29,968 nucleotides of DNA from an uncultured Actinomycetes bacterium (GTDB taxonomy: Bacteria > Actinomycetota > Actinomycetes > S36-B12 > UBA5976), in NCBI GenBank assembly GCA_937896305.1, contig CALBND010000131.1:1-29968 (forward strand), written 5' to 3'. The translations under genes and the position numbers were made by a program. This document shows positions 8,445 through 15,648 of this stretch, piece by piece. Under the pieces are notes generated by a model that saw only the letters and a list, made by a program, of their open reading frames with translations, was not told where the DNA came from and ran no database searches. Numbering within the stretch: the first letter of the stretch is position 1; every line of letters starts with the position of its first letter.

Positions 8445-8684
8445 TTATCTAGTTAATAATCCTGAGATTAATGCGGCCCCAGCAACAATATGTATCAAAA
8501 TCAATGCCCGATCATTCCACAAAACTCCAACAGCAAACCACCCAATAAGTCCAAAGATAAAGAAATAGCTATTTAAGGGCACAATCCCTAATCCAGTTAA
8601 GGCATAGCCAATAATTTGCATAATCGACGCAACCCATTTGATGTAGAAGTCTTTTCCATAACTTTCTTTTAATTGAATAGTCAT
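8445..8684 (-). CDS. DUF6552-like small membrane protein
   Basis: This is a 79-residue protein with a short polar N-terminus and three likely membrane helices at about residues 15-33, 37-54 and 58-76. The core contains KWVASIMQIIGYALTGLG, then GWFAVGVLWNDRA, then HIVAG. This pattern matches my memory of the DUF6552 family, common in marine alphaproteobacteria and sometimes mislabelled as a UbiE protein; no function is known. An AGAGG ribosome site lies seven bases before the ATG. The 101-bp stretch between its end and yqeY holds no recognisable gene or hairpin. The similar arrangement of the 74-residue protein at 7566 suggests the two may be distant relatives. Confidence 0.75.
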   Translation of the reverse strand: MTIQLKESYGKDFYIKWVASIMQIIGYALTGLGIVPLNSYFFIFGLIGWFAVGVLWNDRALILIHIVAGAALISGLLTR

Positions 8685-8736
8685 TTGTGCCTCTCGAATT
8701 ATAATTTAGGAAATAATAGCCATACATTGATAAAAC

Positions 8737-9696
8737 TTAAATAAAGTGGTCATACCCTTTTGGTCCCAGAAAATGTTTACCATCAATTGTTACTTGGGCA
8801 GGACCTTCAAAGACTTCGCCAATTACTTTGAAACCATCTGGCACTTGTCTAGATCTGGGAAGAGTTGCCACAAAAGCATGATCATCTCCTCCGGTCATAA
8901 CCCAAACCATGGGATCAACATTTAAAGCTGCTGCTACATCAAGAATTTCTTGCTCAGGAAGTAGTGCTGTTGTTTTTACATCAATATGAACATTTGATGC
9001 TTTCGCAATATGGCCTAAATCTTGCAACAAACCATCTGAAACATCAATCATGGAAGAAACAAAATCTCTTGCTAAAAATCCTGCGAAGTAAGAAACCTTG
9101 GGTCTGCGATGAGCATCAACTACAATTTTTGGTGATTTAAATCCTTTACGCAATGCATTTAAACCTGCATCTGCCCAACCAAGTCTTCCTGCCAAAATAA
9201 CTAGGTTCCCAGCCTTAGCTCCACTTCGTTTTAATGGTGCTTGAGACATTCCATCTGAGTTTAAGTTTCCTAACGCCGTAATTGAAATAGTTAAAGTTTC
9301 AGATTTTGTTGTATCTCCCCCAACAATATGAGCATTAACTAATGCTGCTTCTTCACTTATGCCATCAAAAAGTTCTAAAAGCCAATCGACTTTAGTGTCA
9401 CCAGGAGTTGCAATTCCAATTAATAAAGCAGTAGGTGTTGCACCGGTTGCAACTAGATCAGCTAAATTTGCTGCAGCTGCACGATGACCAATATCTCTAG
9501 CACTTGACCAATCTTTTCTAAAATGTTTTCCTTCAATCAACATATCTGTACTAGCAACTACTCGAAGATTTTCTAATTCAATAACTGCTGCATCATCACC
9601 AATACCTAAAGAAACTTGAGCAGCGGGGGCAAGACGTGCTTGTAATAATTCAACGAAACCAAATTCGCCAATTTCAGCAATGGTTTGCTCGCTCAT
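8737..9696 (-). CDS. thiL: Thiamine-monophosphate kinase
   Basis: ThiL phosphorylates thiamine monophosphate to the active cofactor thiamine diphosphate using ATP. The 319-residue protein starts with IAEIGEFGFVELLQ. It has the metal and nucleotide motif GIGDDAAVI near residues 32-40. The central VGGDTTKSETL, then MIDVSDGLLQDLGH and TGGDDHAFVATLP, give the usual set of acidic metal ligands. An AAAGGGG ribosome site precedes the ATG. It is divergent from the Lrp-like gene with a 76-bp shared upstream region. Thiamine diphosphate is the cofactor of IlvB in this window, though that is a metabolic link rather than evidence of co-regulation. Family length and motifs are normal. Confidence 0.95.
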   Translation of the reverse strand: MSEQTIAEIGEFGFVELLQARLAPAAQVSLGIGDDAAVIELENLRVVASTDMLIEGKHFRKDWSSARDIGHRAAAANLADLVATGATPTALLIGIATPGDTKVDWLLELFDGISEEAALVNAHIVGGDTTKSETLTISITALGNLNSDGMSQAPLKRSGAKAGNLVILAGRLGWADAGLNALRKGFKSPKIVVDAHRRPKVSYFAGFLARDFVSSMIDVSDGLLQDLGHIAKASNVHIDVKTTALLPEQEILDVAAALNVDPMVWVMTGGDDHAFVATLPRSRQVPDGFKVIGEVFEGPAQVTIDGKHFLGPKGYDHFI

Positions 9697-9772
9697 TTAA
9701 ATACACCCCTTTCTCTTTAATTATCTAACGAAAAGATATGGTGAGCCCATAATTAACTTGAGGGAGTCGAAA

Positions 9773-10009
9773 ATGAGTGTCCAGGCTTATATCTTGGTGC
9801 AAACCAATGTGGGTAAATCTAATGAGGTTGCTAAAGCAATTTCTGAGATAGCCGGGGTGAGTAAATCTGAGCACGTGACGGGTCCTTATGACGTAGTTGT
9901 TAGAGCCCAAGCTAATTCAATCGATGATTTAGCCAATGTGGTTTTAACACAAATTCAACAAGTGCCTGGAATCACTAGAACTCTTACCTGCCCGATAGTA
10001 AATCACTAA
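9773..10009 (+). CDS. Stand-alone Lrp/AsnC ligand-binding (RAM) domain protein
   Basis: This is a 78-residue protein made only of the regulatory amino-acid-binding domain of Lrp/AsnC regulators, with no DNA-binding helix-turn-helix. Visible features are an initial strand VQAYILVQTNVGK, the helix containing VAKAISEIAGV, the ligand-loop segment GPYDVVVRA, a second helix, and the terminal strand PGITRTLTCPIV. Such proteins usually form dimers and higher rings and can bind amino acids; the partner here is unknown. The ATG at 9773 follows GAGGGAG at a good distance. A TTG five codons earlier overlaps that ribosome site and is rejected. Similar genes sit next to thiL in other actinobacteria. Its stop codon directly abuts the end of ddl with no bases between. 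Confidence 0.88.
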   Translation: MSVQAYILVQTNVGKSNEVAKAISEIAGVSKSEHVTGPYDVVVRAQANSIDDLANVVLTQIQQVPGITRTLTCPIVNH

Positions 10010-11083
10010 CTAGTTTCGTTTATTACTTAAAGCTTCCTTGACCAGATGTTCAACTAAGGCTGGGTAATCTAGGCCAGAAATTGTCCACATCCGTGGAAAC
10101 ATTGAAATAGAAGTGAACCCTGGCATGGTATTTACTTCATTAACAATAACCTGCTCATCTTTTGTGATGAAGAAATCTACTCTGGCTAATCCTTGACAGT
10201 TAAGTGTTTTAAACACTTTTACAGCTTGAGTTTGAATTTCTTTTATTAATTCATCACTTAATTTAGCTGGCACGATGAGATCAACTGAATCATCTAAATA
10301 TTTTGCCTCAAAATCATAGAAGTCATGACCTTGTTTAACAATAATTTCTGCTGGCAAGCTTGCTCTGGCATTTTTGCCATCAATTTCACTTATGACACCG
10401 CATTCAATTTCTCGGGTATTCTCTAATCCTTTTTCAATAATTATTTTCTCATCTACTTCACGAGCATCTTCAATGGCGTCTTTTAAGTTAGATTCTGATT
10501 TAATCTTTTGAATTCCAAGGGAGCTTCCCGCCCGAGCAGGTTTAACAAAAACTGGATACCCTAGTGAACTAGCTTTGGTTAATATTTCTTTTTCGTTTTC
10601 GAACCACTCATTTTCGTTGATATTGATAAATTGTCCTACTTTGAAATCAGCTTCTTCTAATAAAGTTTTTGTGACAGTTTTATCCATACAATTTCGAGAC
10701 GATTCCACTCCAGATCCGACATAGGCAATATTTTGATTTTGAATAATTGCTTGAACTTCACCATCTTCCCCAAATGAACCGTGCAAGACCGGGAAAACTA
10801 CATCCATTCCAACAAGTGCCCCTGCTGGATTAGTTGAGATTTTTTTTGGCTTATGATTTTTTATACCTAGACTTGTTACTTCAGGAAGTTCAGTTTTTGT
10901 AAGACTTAAAAAAGGAATAGTGTCTTCAAAGTTTAACCACTCAGCATTTTTGGTTATCCCAATTGGAAATACTTCATATTTATTTCTATCAAGAGCATTT
11001 ATTATGGAATTTGCTGAAATACAAGAAATTGAATGCTCGTTTGATAAACCACCAAAGAGAACACCAACTTTTAATTTCTCCAC
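10010..11083 (-). CDS. ddl: D-alanine--D-alanine ligase
   Basis: This cytoplasmic ATP-grasp enzyme makes the D-Ala-D-Ala dipeptide of peptidoglycan. The 357-residue protein has the N-terminal GVLFGGLSNEHSIS with the conserved Glu-His, VFPVLHGSFGEDG, the ATP-grasp strand FVKPARAGSSLGI, and the C-terminal metal-binding EVNTMPGFTSISMFP starting at residue 316. The hydroxyl and D-Ala specificity determinants cannot be judged reliably by eye. It lies 10 bp after gpsA, so gpsA and ddl are co-transcribed, as in Mycobacterium and Streptomyces. The C-terminal end touches the stop of the convergent Lrp-like gene, so there is no room for a terminator between them. Confidence 0.95.
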   Translation of the reverse strand: MEKLKVGVLFGGLSNEHSISCISANSIINALDRNKYEVFPIGITKNAEWLNFEDTIPFLSLTKTELPEVTSLGIKNHKPKKISTNPAGALVGMDVVFPVLHGSFGEDGEVQAIIQNQNIAYVGSGVESSRNCMDKTVTKTLLEEADFKVGQFININENEWFENEKEILTKASSLGYPVFVKPARAGSSLGIQKIKSESNLKDAIEDAREVDEKIIIEKGLENTREIECGVISEIDGKNARASLPAEIIVKQGHDFYDFEAKYLDDSVDLIVPAKLSDELIKEIQTQAVKVFKTLNCQGLARVDFFITKDEQVIVNEVNTMPGFTSISMFPRMWTISGLDYPALVEHLVKEALSNKRN

Positions 11084-11093
11084 AGAATTAATA

Positions 11094-12095
11094 TTATTCG
11101 TGTTCTGCTGTAATTGGTTGATCTAGCAAGGCTGACATCACATCATGGGGATCATCGCCATCTTGAATAATTCTTAAGACTTGAGAAGCAATTGGCATTT
11201 CTAAGTCATGGCTTTTAGCAATGGCTACTAGAGGCGCGATACTTTTTGCACCCTCCACAGTTCCATGTGCTTTTACTTGCGCATCTTGCATATTTAGTCC
11301 TTGGCCAAGTGCTTCACCGAAGGAACGGTTTCTAGAAAGTGGGGATTGAGTTGTTGCAATTAAATCTCCAATTCCAGCAAGTCCTAAAAATGTTTCAGTT
11401 TTAGCACCCATCACAACACCAAGTCTGATCATCTCAGCTAAACCTCTAGTTATTAATGCTGACTGAGTGTTTTCACCAAGACCTAAGCCAACAGCAATTC
11501 CATTAGCAATGGCCACAATATTTTTAACCGAACCCGCAAATTCTGTACCAATCACATCTGTGGTCCAAAAGGCTCGGAAATAATTAGTTAGTAATACGTT
11601 TGCTACATCTGCGGCAACGTCTTCATCACTACAAGCAATTGTGGTTGCAGTTGGTTGTCTATGAATAATTTCACCAGCTAAATTAGGACCACTAACTACA
11701 GCAACCCGGTTGGCCGAACAGTTCATAACATCCATCACAACTTCAGAAATTCTCATTAAACTTGAATTTTCAATTCCTTTAATAAGACTGACAAAAATAA
11801 CTGTTGGAGAAAATGCGCTTTTCCACTCAATTAAATTCTCGCGTAAATTTTGCGCAGGTATTGCAAGAAAAACCATTTCAGTATTTTTAAGTGCTATGTT
11901 TGCATCACTGGTTGCACTAATTCTGGTCGATAATTTAATTCTGGGATGAAATTTTGAATTAAAATGGTTGTCATTAATATCTGCAACAACTTCTTTGTCT
12001 CTTGCCCAAAGGGTTACTTCATTGCCAGCATCAGCTAAGACTTGAGCACAAGCTGTTGCCCAAGCGCCACCACCCATCACTGCTACTTTTGTCAA
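11094..12095 (-). CDS. gpsA: Glycerol-3-phosphate dehydrogenase [NAD(P)+]
   Basis: GpsA reduces dihydroxyacetone phosphate to sn-glycerol 3-phosphate, the backbone for phospholipids; the next enzyme class, an acyltransferase, is encoded just upstream. The nucleotide loop reads VAVMGGGAWATACAQ, where the common third glycine (WGTA) is alanine. Later motifs VVSGPNLAGEI, GTEFAGSVKNIVAIANGIAVGLG and LAGIGDLIATTQSPLSRNR are typical. I chose the TTG at 12095 because it overlaps the plsC stop as TTGA and has AAAGGA six bases upstream. This gives 333 residues, as in the family. A TTG at 12113 is also open but adds six residues and lacks this ribosome site. ddl follows after 10 bp. Confidence 0.92.
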   Translation of the reverse strand: MTKVAVMGGGAWATACAQVLADAGNEVTLWARDKEVVADINDNHFNSKFHPRIKLSTRISATSDANIALKNTEMVFLAIPAQNLRENLIEWKSAFSPTVIFVSLIKGIENSSLMRISEVVMDVMNCSANRVAVVSGPNLAGEIIHRQPTATTIACSDEDVAADVANVLLTNYFRAFWTTDVIGTEFAGSVKNIVAIANGIAVGLGLGENTQSALITRGLAEMIRLGVVMGAKTETFLGLAGIGDLIATTQSPLSRNRSFGEALGQGLNMQDAQVKAHGTVEGAKSIAPLVAIAKSHDLEMPIASQVLRIIQDGDDPHDVMSALLDQPITAEHE

Positions 12096-12814
12096 GGTTT
12101 TTCCTTTGTCCAAGCAATTCTTTTTTCAGGAGCTTTCTCTTGCCTTATTTCTGCCAAACAATTTGTAATACCATCCATAATTCTAGAGGTTGCTTCTTTT
12201 AACACTTCCCCAGTTATTTCTTGATCATATAAATCTGATAATTCAATGGGTTTTCCTGCTAAAACAATCATAGTTTTACGAGGAAAAAGTTTTAATTTCT
12301 TTGAATAAGGAGCTAACACTAAGTGTGCTCCCCAATGAGCAGCTGGAATGACTGGGGCTTTAGTTGCTAAGGCAATTCTGGCTGCTCCAGTTTTACCTTC
12401 CATAGGCCAAAGATTGGGATCGCGAGTTAGTGTTCCCTCTGGACTTAAAATTACGGCTTCGCCTTTTTCAACTGCCCTTACTGCACCGCGTACTGCAATT
12501 TTTGCATGGCGTGATTCTCGGTAAACAGGAATTTGTCCAGCACCCCAAACTAACCAACCAATTACTGGAATTTTAAACAAAGAAGCTTTGCCTAAAAATC
12601 TTGGTGGCCGATTGTTATCCCACATAAATTGCGCCATCACTAAAGGATCAAACCAAGAGTTATGGTTCATTGCCACAATAATTCCGCTATCTTGGTTTAA
12701 ATTTTCCACACCGCGATAATCACGCTTGGTGATAATTAACATTATTGGTTTAACAATAAAAACAATTATTCGAAAGATGATGCCTAATCGAGATCTTCTA
12801 GTTATCCGGCTCAT
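12092..12814 (-). CDS. plsC: 1-acyl-sn-glycerol-3-phosphate acyltransferase family protein
   Basis: This is a membrane-associated acyltransferase of the PlsC/LPLAT family, expected to acylate lysophosphatidic acid. Residues about 10-27 form one hydrophobic N-terminal helix. The catalytic block NHNSWFDP, about residues 50-57, gives the NHxSxxD box. FLGKASLFKIPVIGWL is the second motif, LSPEGTLTRD the EGT box, and PVIPAAHWG the last. At 240 residues it is normal. AAAGGAC precedes the ATG. Its stop overlaps the gpsA start, so glycerol-3-phosphate synthesis and acylation are encoded together. Exact acyl substrate cannot be read from sequence, and other LPLAT members remain possible. Confidence 0.88.
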   Translation of the reverse strand: MSRITRRSRLGIIFRIIVFIVKPIMLIITKRDYRGVENLNQDSGIIVAMNHNSWFDPLVMAQFMWDNNRPPRFLGKASLFKIPVIGWLVWGAGQIPVYRESRHAKIAVRGAVRAVEKGEAVILSPEGTLTRDPNLWPMEGKTGAARIALATKAPVIPAAHWGAHLVLAPYSKKLKLFPRKTMIVLAGKPIELSDLYDQEITGEVLKEATSRIMDGITNCLAEIRQEKAPEKRIAWTKEKP

Positions 12815-12834
12815 GTCCTTTATCCAACCAGCAC

Positions 12835-12867
12835 AATGCCCGGCGACGCTAGGCGCAACCGGGCATT
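12835..12867 (-). terminator. Hairpin downstream of the HU gene
   Basis: There is a perfect 9-bp inverted repeat, AATGCCCGG and CCGGGCATT, around a 15-base loop. It sits 18 bases beyond the HU stop on the minus strand and ends 20 bases before plsC. It lacks a following U-tract on either strand, so it would be a non-canonical terminator, a Rho-linked 3' end or a processing and stability hairpin. Confidence 0.55.
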
Positions 12868-12885
12868 AGAGGCTAATTTAGAAAA

Positions 12886-13308
12886 TTACTTCTTGTTTTT
12901 CTTAGCTGTTTTCTTTTTTAAAGACAACTTAGAAACAACTTTCTTTTTAACTGCTTTTTTAACGGCTTTTTTCTTGGTAGCGGACTTAGCTTTTTTAGCA
13001 GAAGATTTCTTTGCTTTTTTAACTGCCTTTTTGCCACCCAAAACTATGTCCTTGAAATCTTTTGCAAGACGAAATTTTGCAACAGTTTTTGCTGGAACTT
13101 TTACAGGTGCACCTGTAGCTGGGTTTCTTGCAATTCTTGCTGGACGGTATTTCTTTTCCCATACACCAAATCCTGCAATAGTTACTTTGTCGCCTGAGGC
13201 AACTGCAGTAGTAATGGTGTCAAAAAATACATCTACGAAATCTAGTGCTTGACGACGGTTTGCTTCGAAGTGCACTTGCACTAAGTCTGCTAGGTCTGGC
13301 TTTTTCAA
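12886..13308 (-). CDS. hupB: HU-family DNA-binding protein with lysine-rich histone-like tail
   Basis: This is a nucleoid protein that bends and compacts DNA. Residues 1-92 are the HU fold, with GDKVTIAGFGVWEKKYRPARIARNP and the DNA-inserting arm around RNPATG. Residues about 93-140 are a low-complexity tail of K, A and S with KKA repeats, like the PAKK tails of HupB and HupS in mycobacteria and streptomycetes. The frame begins at a TTG at 13308, with AAAGG about ten bases upstream; no better start is visible. The position between leuD and plsC/gpsA matches the hupB position in M. tuberculosis. The repetitive tail makes an open mirror frame on the opposite strand, which is not a gene. A hairpin follows its stop. 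Confidence 0.94.
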   Translation of the reverse strand: MKKPDLADLVQVHFEANRRQALDFVDVFFDTITTAVASGDKVTIAGFGVWEKKYRPARIARNPATGAPVKVPAKTVAKFRLAKDFKDIVLGGKKAVKKAKKSSAKKAKSATKKKAVKKAVKKKVVSKLSLKKKTAKKNKK

Positions 13309-13410
13309 CTGAGTGAACCTTTCTTAAAGTTCTATTAGCAATAAAAGAATTTTTATTGTGTGAGATAAAATTACGCTTAAAAATAAGGGAAATTAGCACG
13401 ACTCGCCGAA

Positions 13411-13433
13411 TAACCCTTATAAAATAAGGATTA
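13411..13433. repeat. AT-rich near-palindrome in the HU-leuD gap
   Basis: The 179-bp gap 13309-13487 is very AT-rich and contains no ORF of note. It holds a near-perfect palindrome, TAACCCTTAT-AAA-ATAAGGATTA with one mismatch, plus an unpaired AATAAGGGA copy near 13381. It could be the 3' hairpin of leuD or an operator or promoter element for the HU gene. No U-tract follows on the minus strand and I could not fix promoter boxes. Confidence 0.4.
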
Positions 13434-13487
13434 ATTTAATTTTTAATCAAAAAGTTGTTATTTTTCCCCATTAACTTGTGACTAAGA

Positions 13488-14075
13488 CTACAAAGTTACA
13501 GGTTTATAAGCCGCTCTAGTTTTTTCAAACTCTGTGATTTTTGATTCATGTCGAAGAGTTAAACCGATGTCATCGAGGCCTTCCATCAGTCTCCATCGAA
13601 CATAGTCATCAATTTGAAAGGGGGCTACAAGATCGCCTGCTTGGACTTCTCTTTTATCTAGATCAACTGTTACTTGGAGGTTGGGATCTTTTTCACTCAG
13701 TGCCCATAGTTTTTCAATGACATCTTGTGCAACTTCGGCTGTGACTAAACCTGCTTTACCCGAGTTTCCTCTAAAAATATCGGCAAATCTTGATGATAAA
13801 ACAACTTTAAAACCATAATCCATCAATGACCAAACAGCGTGCTCCCTGGAAGACCCGGTACCAAATTCAGGTCCAGTGACCAAAATAGTGGCATCTTTGT
13901 ATTCAGGTTTATTTAAGATAAAATCTGGATCTTTACGCCAAGCTTGAAATAAAGCATCTTCAAATCCATGGCGAGTGATTCTTTTTAAGTATTCAGCAGG
14001 AATTATTTGATCGGTATCAACGTTACTTCTTCTTAAAGGCAAAACACTTCCAGTGTGAGAAATAAACTTTTCCAT
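13488..14075 (-). CDS. leuD: 3-isopropylmalate dehydratase small subunit
   Basis: LeuD forms the swivel domain of isopropylmalate isomerase with LeuC, converting 2- to 3-isopropylmalate; the pair also serves the citramalate route. The 195-residue protein shows GSVLPLRRSNVDTDQIIPAEYLK at the N-terminus, the glycine-serine loop GPEFGTGSSREHAVW, and SSRFADIFRGNSGKAGL. These are complete family motifs. The start ATG follows the leuC stop directly (TAAATG), so translation is coupled. A 179-bp AT-rich gap follows before the HU gene. Confidence 0.96.
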   Translation of the reverse strand: MEKFISHTGSVLPLRRSNVDTDQIIPAEYLKRITRHGFEDALFQAWRKDPDFILNKPEYKDATILVTGPEFGTGSSREHAVWSLMDYGFKVVLSSRFADIFRGNSGKAGLVTAEVAQDVIEKLWALSEKDPNLQVTVDLDKREVQAGDLVAPFQIDDYVRWRLMEGLDDIGLTLRHESKITEFEKTRAAYKPVTL

Positions 14076-15473
14076 TTAAACCTCATCCGGAGTTGATAAA
14101 TGACCAGTGATTGCAGTTGCTGCTGCAACTAATGGAGAAACTAAATGAGTTCTACCACCTGGACCTTGTCGTCCTTCAAAATTTCTATTTGAAGTAGAAG
14201 CAGATCTTTCACCAGGGGTTAATTTGTCAGGATTCATTCCCAAACACATTGAACATCCCGCACTTCGCCAATCAGCTCCTGCTGCTTTAAAGATTGCAGG
14301 TAAACCTTCTTGTTCTGCTTGTATTGCAACTTTGGCACTTCCTGGCACAACCATCATGCGCACCGTTGAAGCAACTTTTTTACCCTTCAAAATAGCTGCA
14401 GCTGCTCTTAAATCTTCAATTCGACCATTTGTGCAAGAACCTAAAAATACAGTGTCAACTTTGATATCTCGCATTTTCATACCTGCTTTAAGATCCATGT
14501 ATTCCAATGCTTTTTGGGCAGCAGTTCTTTCGTTCTCGTTACTAAAAGATGTTGGATCTGGCACGTTGTCATTGATTGAAACACCTTGACCAGGATTAGT
14601 TCCCCAGGTAACAAAGGGTGACAAAGTGTTGGCATCAATAATTACTTCTGCATCAAACTTAGTATCCTCATCTGTTTTTAAAGTTTTCCAGTAAGCAACT
14701 GCTTCATCCCAGTCTTTTCCTTGGGGAGCATGTTGACGATCTTTTAGATAAGCAAAAGTAGTTTCATCAGGAGCAATCATTCCAGCTCTAGCACCTGCTT
14801 CAATACTCATATTGCAAATAGTCATTCGTCCTTCCATGGACAATGCTCTTATTGCTTCCCCGCGATATTCCAAAACATATCCTTGGCCACCACCAGTACT
14901 AATTTTGGCAATCACAGCCAAAATTATGTCTTTTGCAGTTGAACCTTCTGGAAGTTTGCCATTAACAGTTATCGCCATTGTTTTAAATGGTTTTAGTGGC
15001 AGAGTTTGAGTTGCTAAAACATGTTCCACTTCGCTAGTCCCAATACCAAAAGCTAGTGCACCAAAGGCACCGTGAGTTGAAGTGTGTGAATCTCCGCAAA
15101 CAATTGTCATACCAGGTTGGCTTAATCCAAGTTGTGGACCAACAACGTGCACAATTCCTTGATCAATATCACCAAGGGAAAAAATCTTTAAACCAAATTC
15201 TTTAGCATTATCTCTTAAAGCATCAACTTGCGCTCTAGAAACTAAATCTGCGATTGGTTTATCAATATCAATTGTTGGAACGTTGTGATCTTCTGTTAAA
15301 ACTGTTAGATCTGGTCGTCTAACTTTTCTGCCTGCAGCTCTTAAACCATCAAATGCTTGAGGTGAAGTTACTTCATGAACTAAATGTAAATCAATAAATA
15401 AAAGATCGGGCTCACCTTCAGCTTGGTGCACAATATGTGATTCCCAAACTTTCTCAGCAAGTGTTTTTCCCAC
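14076..15473 (-). CDS. leuC: 3-isopropylmalate dehydratase large subunit
   Basis: LeuC is the aconitase-like catalytic subunit carrying a 4Fe-4S cluster, with cluster ligands Cys347, Cys407 and Cys410 (GSCTNGR and CSMCLGMN). The N-terminal TLAEKVWESHIV and the block CGDSHTSTHGAFGALAFGIGTSEVEHVLATQ are diagnostic. At 465 residues it is complete. It begins with GTG after AAGGAG, seven bases away. With LeuD it acts in leucine synthesis. Because cimA is present nearby, it probably also isomerises citramalate for isoleucine. It lies 46 bp after tRNA-Glu on the same strand; a TAGAAT at 15497-15502 could be its own -10 box. No IclR-type ndgR regulator is adjacent, unlike in Streptomyces. Confidence 0.96.
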   Translation of the reverse strand: MGKTLAEKVWESHIVHQAEGEPDLLFIDLHLVHEVTSPQAFDGLRAAGRKVRRPDLTVLTEDHNVPTIDIDKPIADLVSRAQVDALRDNAKEFGLKIFSLGDIDQGIVHVVGPQLGLSQPGMTIVCGDSHTSTHGAFGALAFGIGTSEVEHVLATQTLPLKPFKTMAITVNGKLPEGSTAKDIILAVIAKISTGGGQGYVLEYRGEAIRALSMEGRMTICNMSIEAGARAGMIAPDETTFAYLKDRQHAPQGKDWDEAVAYWKTLKTDEDTKFDAEVIIDANTLSPFVTWGTNPGQGVSINDNVPDPTSFSNENERTAAQKALEYMDLKAGMKMRDIKVDTVFLGSCTNGRIEDLRAAAAILKGKKVASTVRMMVVPGSAKVAIQAEQEGLPAIFKAAGADWRSAGCSMCLGMNPDKLTPGERSASTSNRNFEGRQGPGGRTHLVSPLVAAATAITGHLSTPDEV

Positions 15474-15496
15474 TTTTATTTCTCCTTAAACTAGAA

Positions 15497-15502
15497 ATTC
15501 TA
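15497..15502 (-). promoter_or_regulatory. Possible -10 box of leuCD
   Basis: TAGAAT on the minus strand lies 23 bases before the leuC GTG, in the short gap after tRNA-Glu. The same hexamer recurs upstream of tRNA-Glu and lldD. No convincing -35 is present because that position falls at the tRNA 3' end. Confidence 0.3.
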
Positions 15503-15519
15503 AATTTTTCAGCTCCGCG

Positions 15520-15592
15520 TAGCCCCGACGGGATTCGAACCCGCGCTACCGCCTTGAGAGGGCAGCGTGCTAGGCCGCTACACAACGGGGCT
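15520..15592 (-). tRNA. tRNA-Glu (anticodon CUC)
   Basis: A full cloverleaf can be drawn. The acceptor stem AGCCCCG/CGGGGCT has seven pairs with discriminator A. The D-stem is GTGT/GCAC. The anticodon stem CTGCC/GGCGG holds the loop CTCTCAA, so the anticodon CTC lies at 15556-15558. The T-arm GCGGG/CCCGT has loop TTCGAAT. CCA is not encoded. It lies between lldD and leuC, all on the minus strand. In related actinobacteria tRNA-Glu and tRNA-Gln sit next to each other near gltX; here lldD separates them. Confidence 0.95.
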
Positions 15593-15614
15593 GGAGTGTT
15601 AAATCCGTTTTTAA

Positions 15615-15620
15615 ATTCTA
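15615..15620 (-). promoter_or_regulatory. Possible -10 box of tRNA-Glu
   Basis: TAGAAT on the minus strand lies 22 bases before the tRNA 5' end, in the 56-bp gap after lldD. A TTGCCA occurs only nine bases further upstream, too close for a normal -35, so support is limited. Confidence 0.3.
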
Positions 15621-15648
15621 ACAGCGCTTTGGCAATTAGATTTATTTA

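Noticed and set aside
9758..9772. TTG start of the Lrp-like gene
   Set aside because: The TTG overlaps the GAGGGAG ribosome site that serves the ATG at 9773, and the added residues are not part of the domain.
12836..13252. Plus-strand ORF rich in Phe and Leu
   Set aside because: It is the mirror of the lysine-rich HU tail; AAA-rich codons give TTT on the other strand.
15593..15648. Intrinsic terminator after lldD
   Set aside because: Only a six-base AGCGCT self-complement is present, with no stem of useful length or U-tract.
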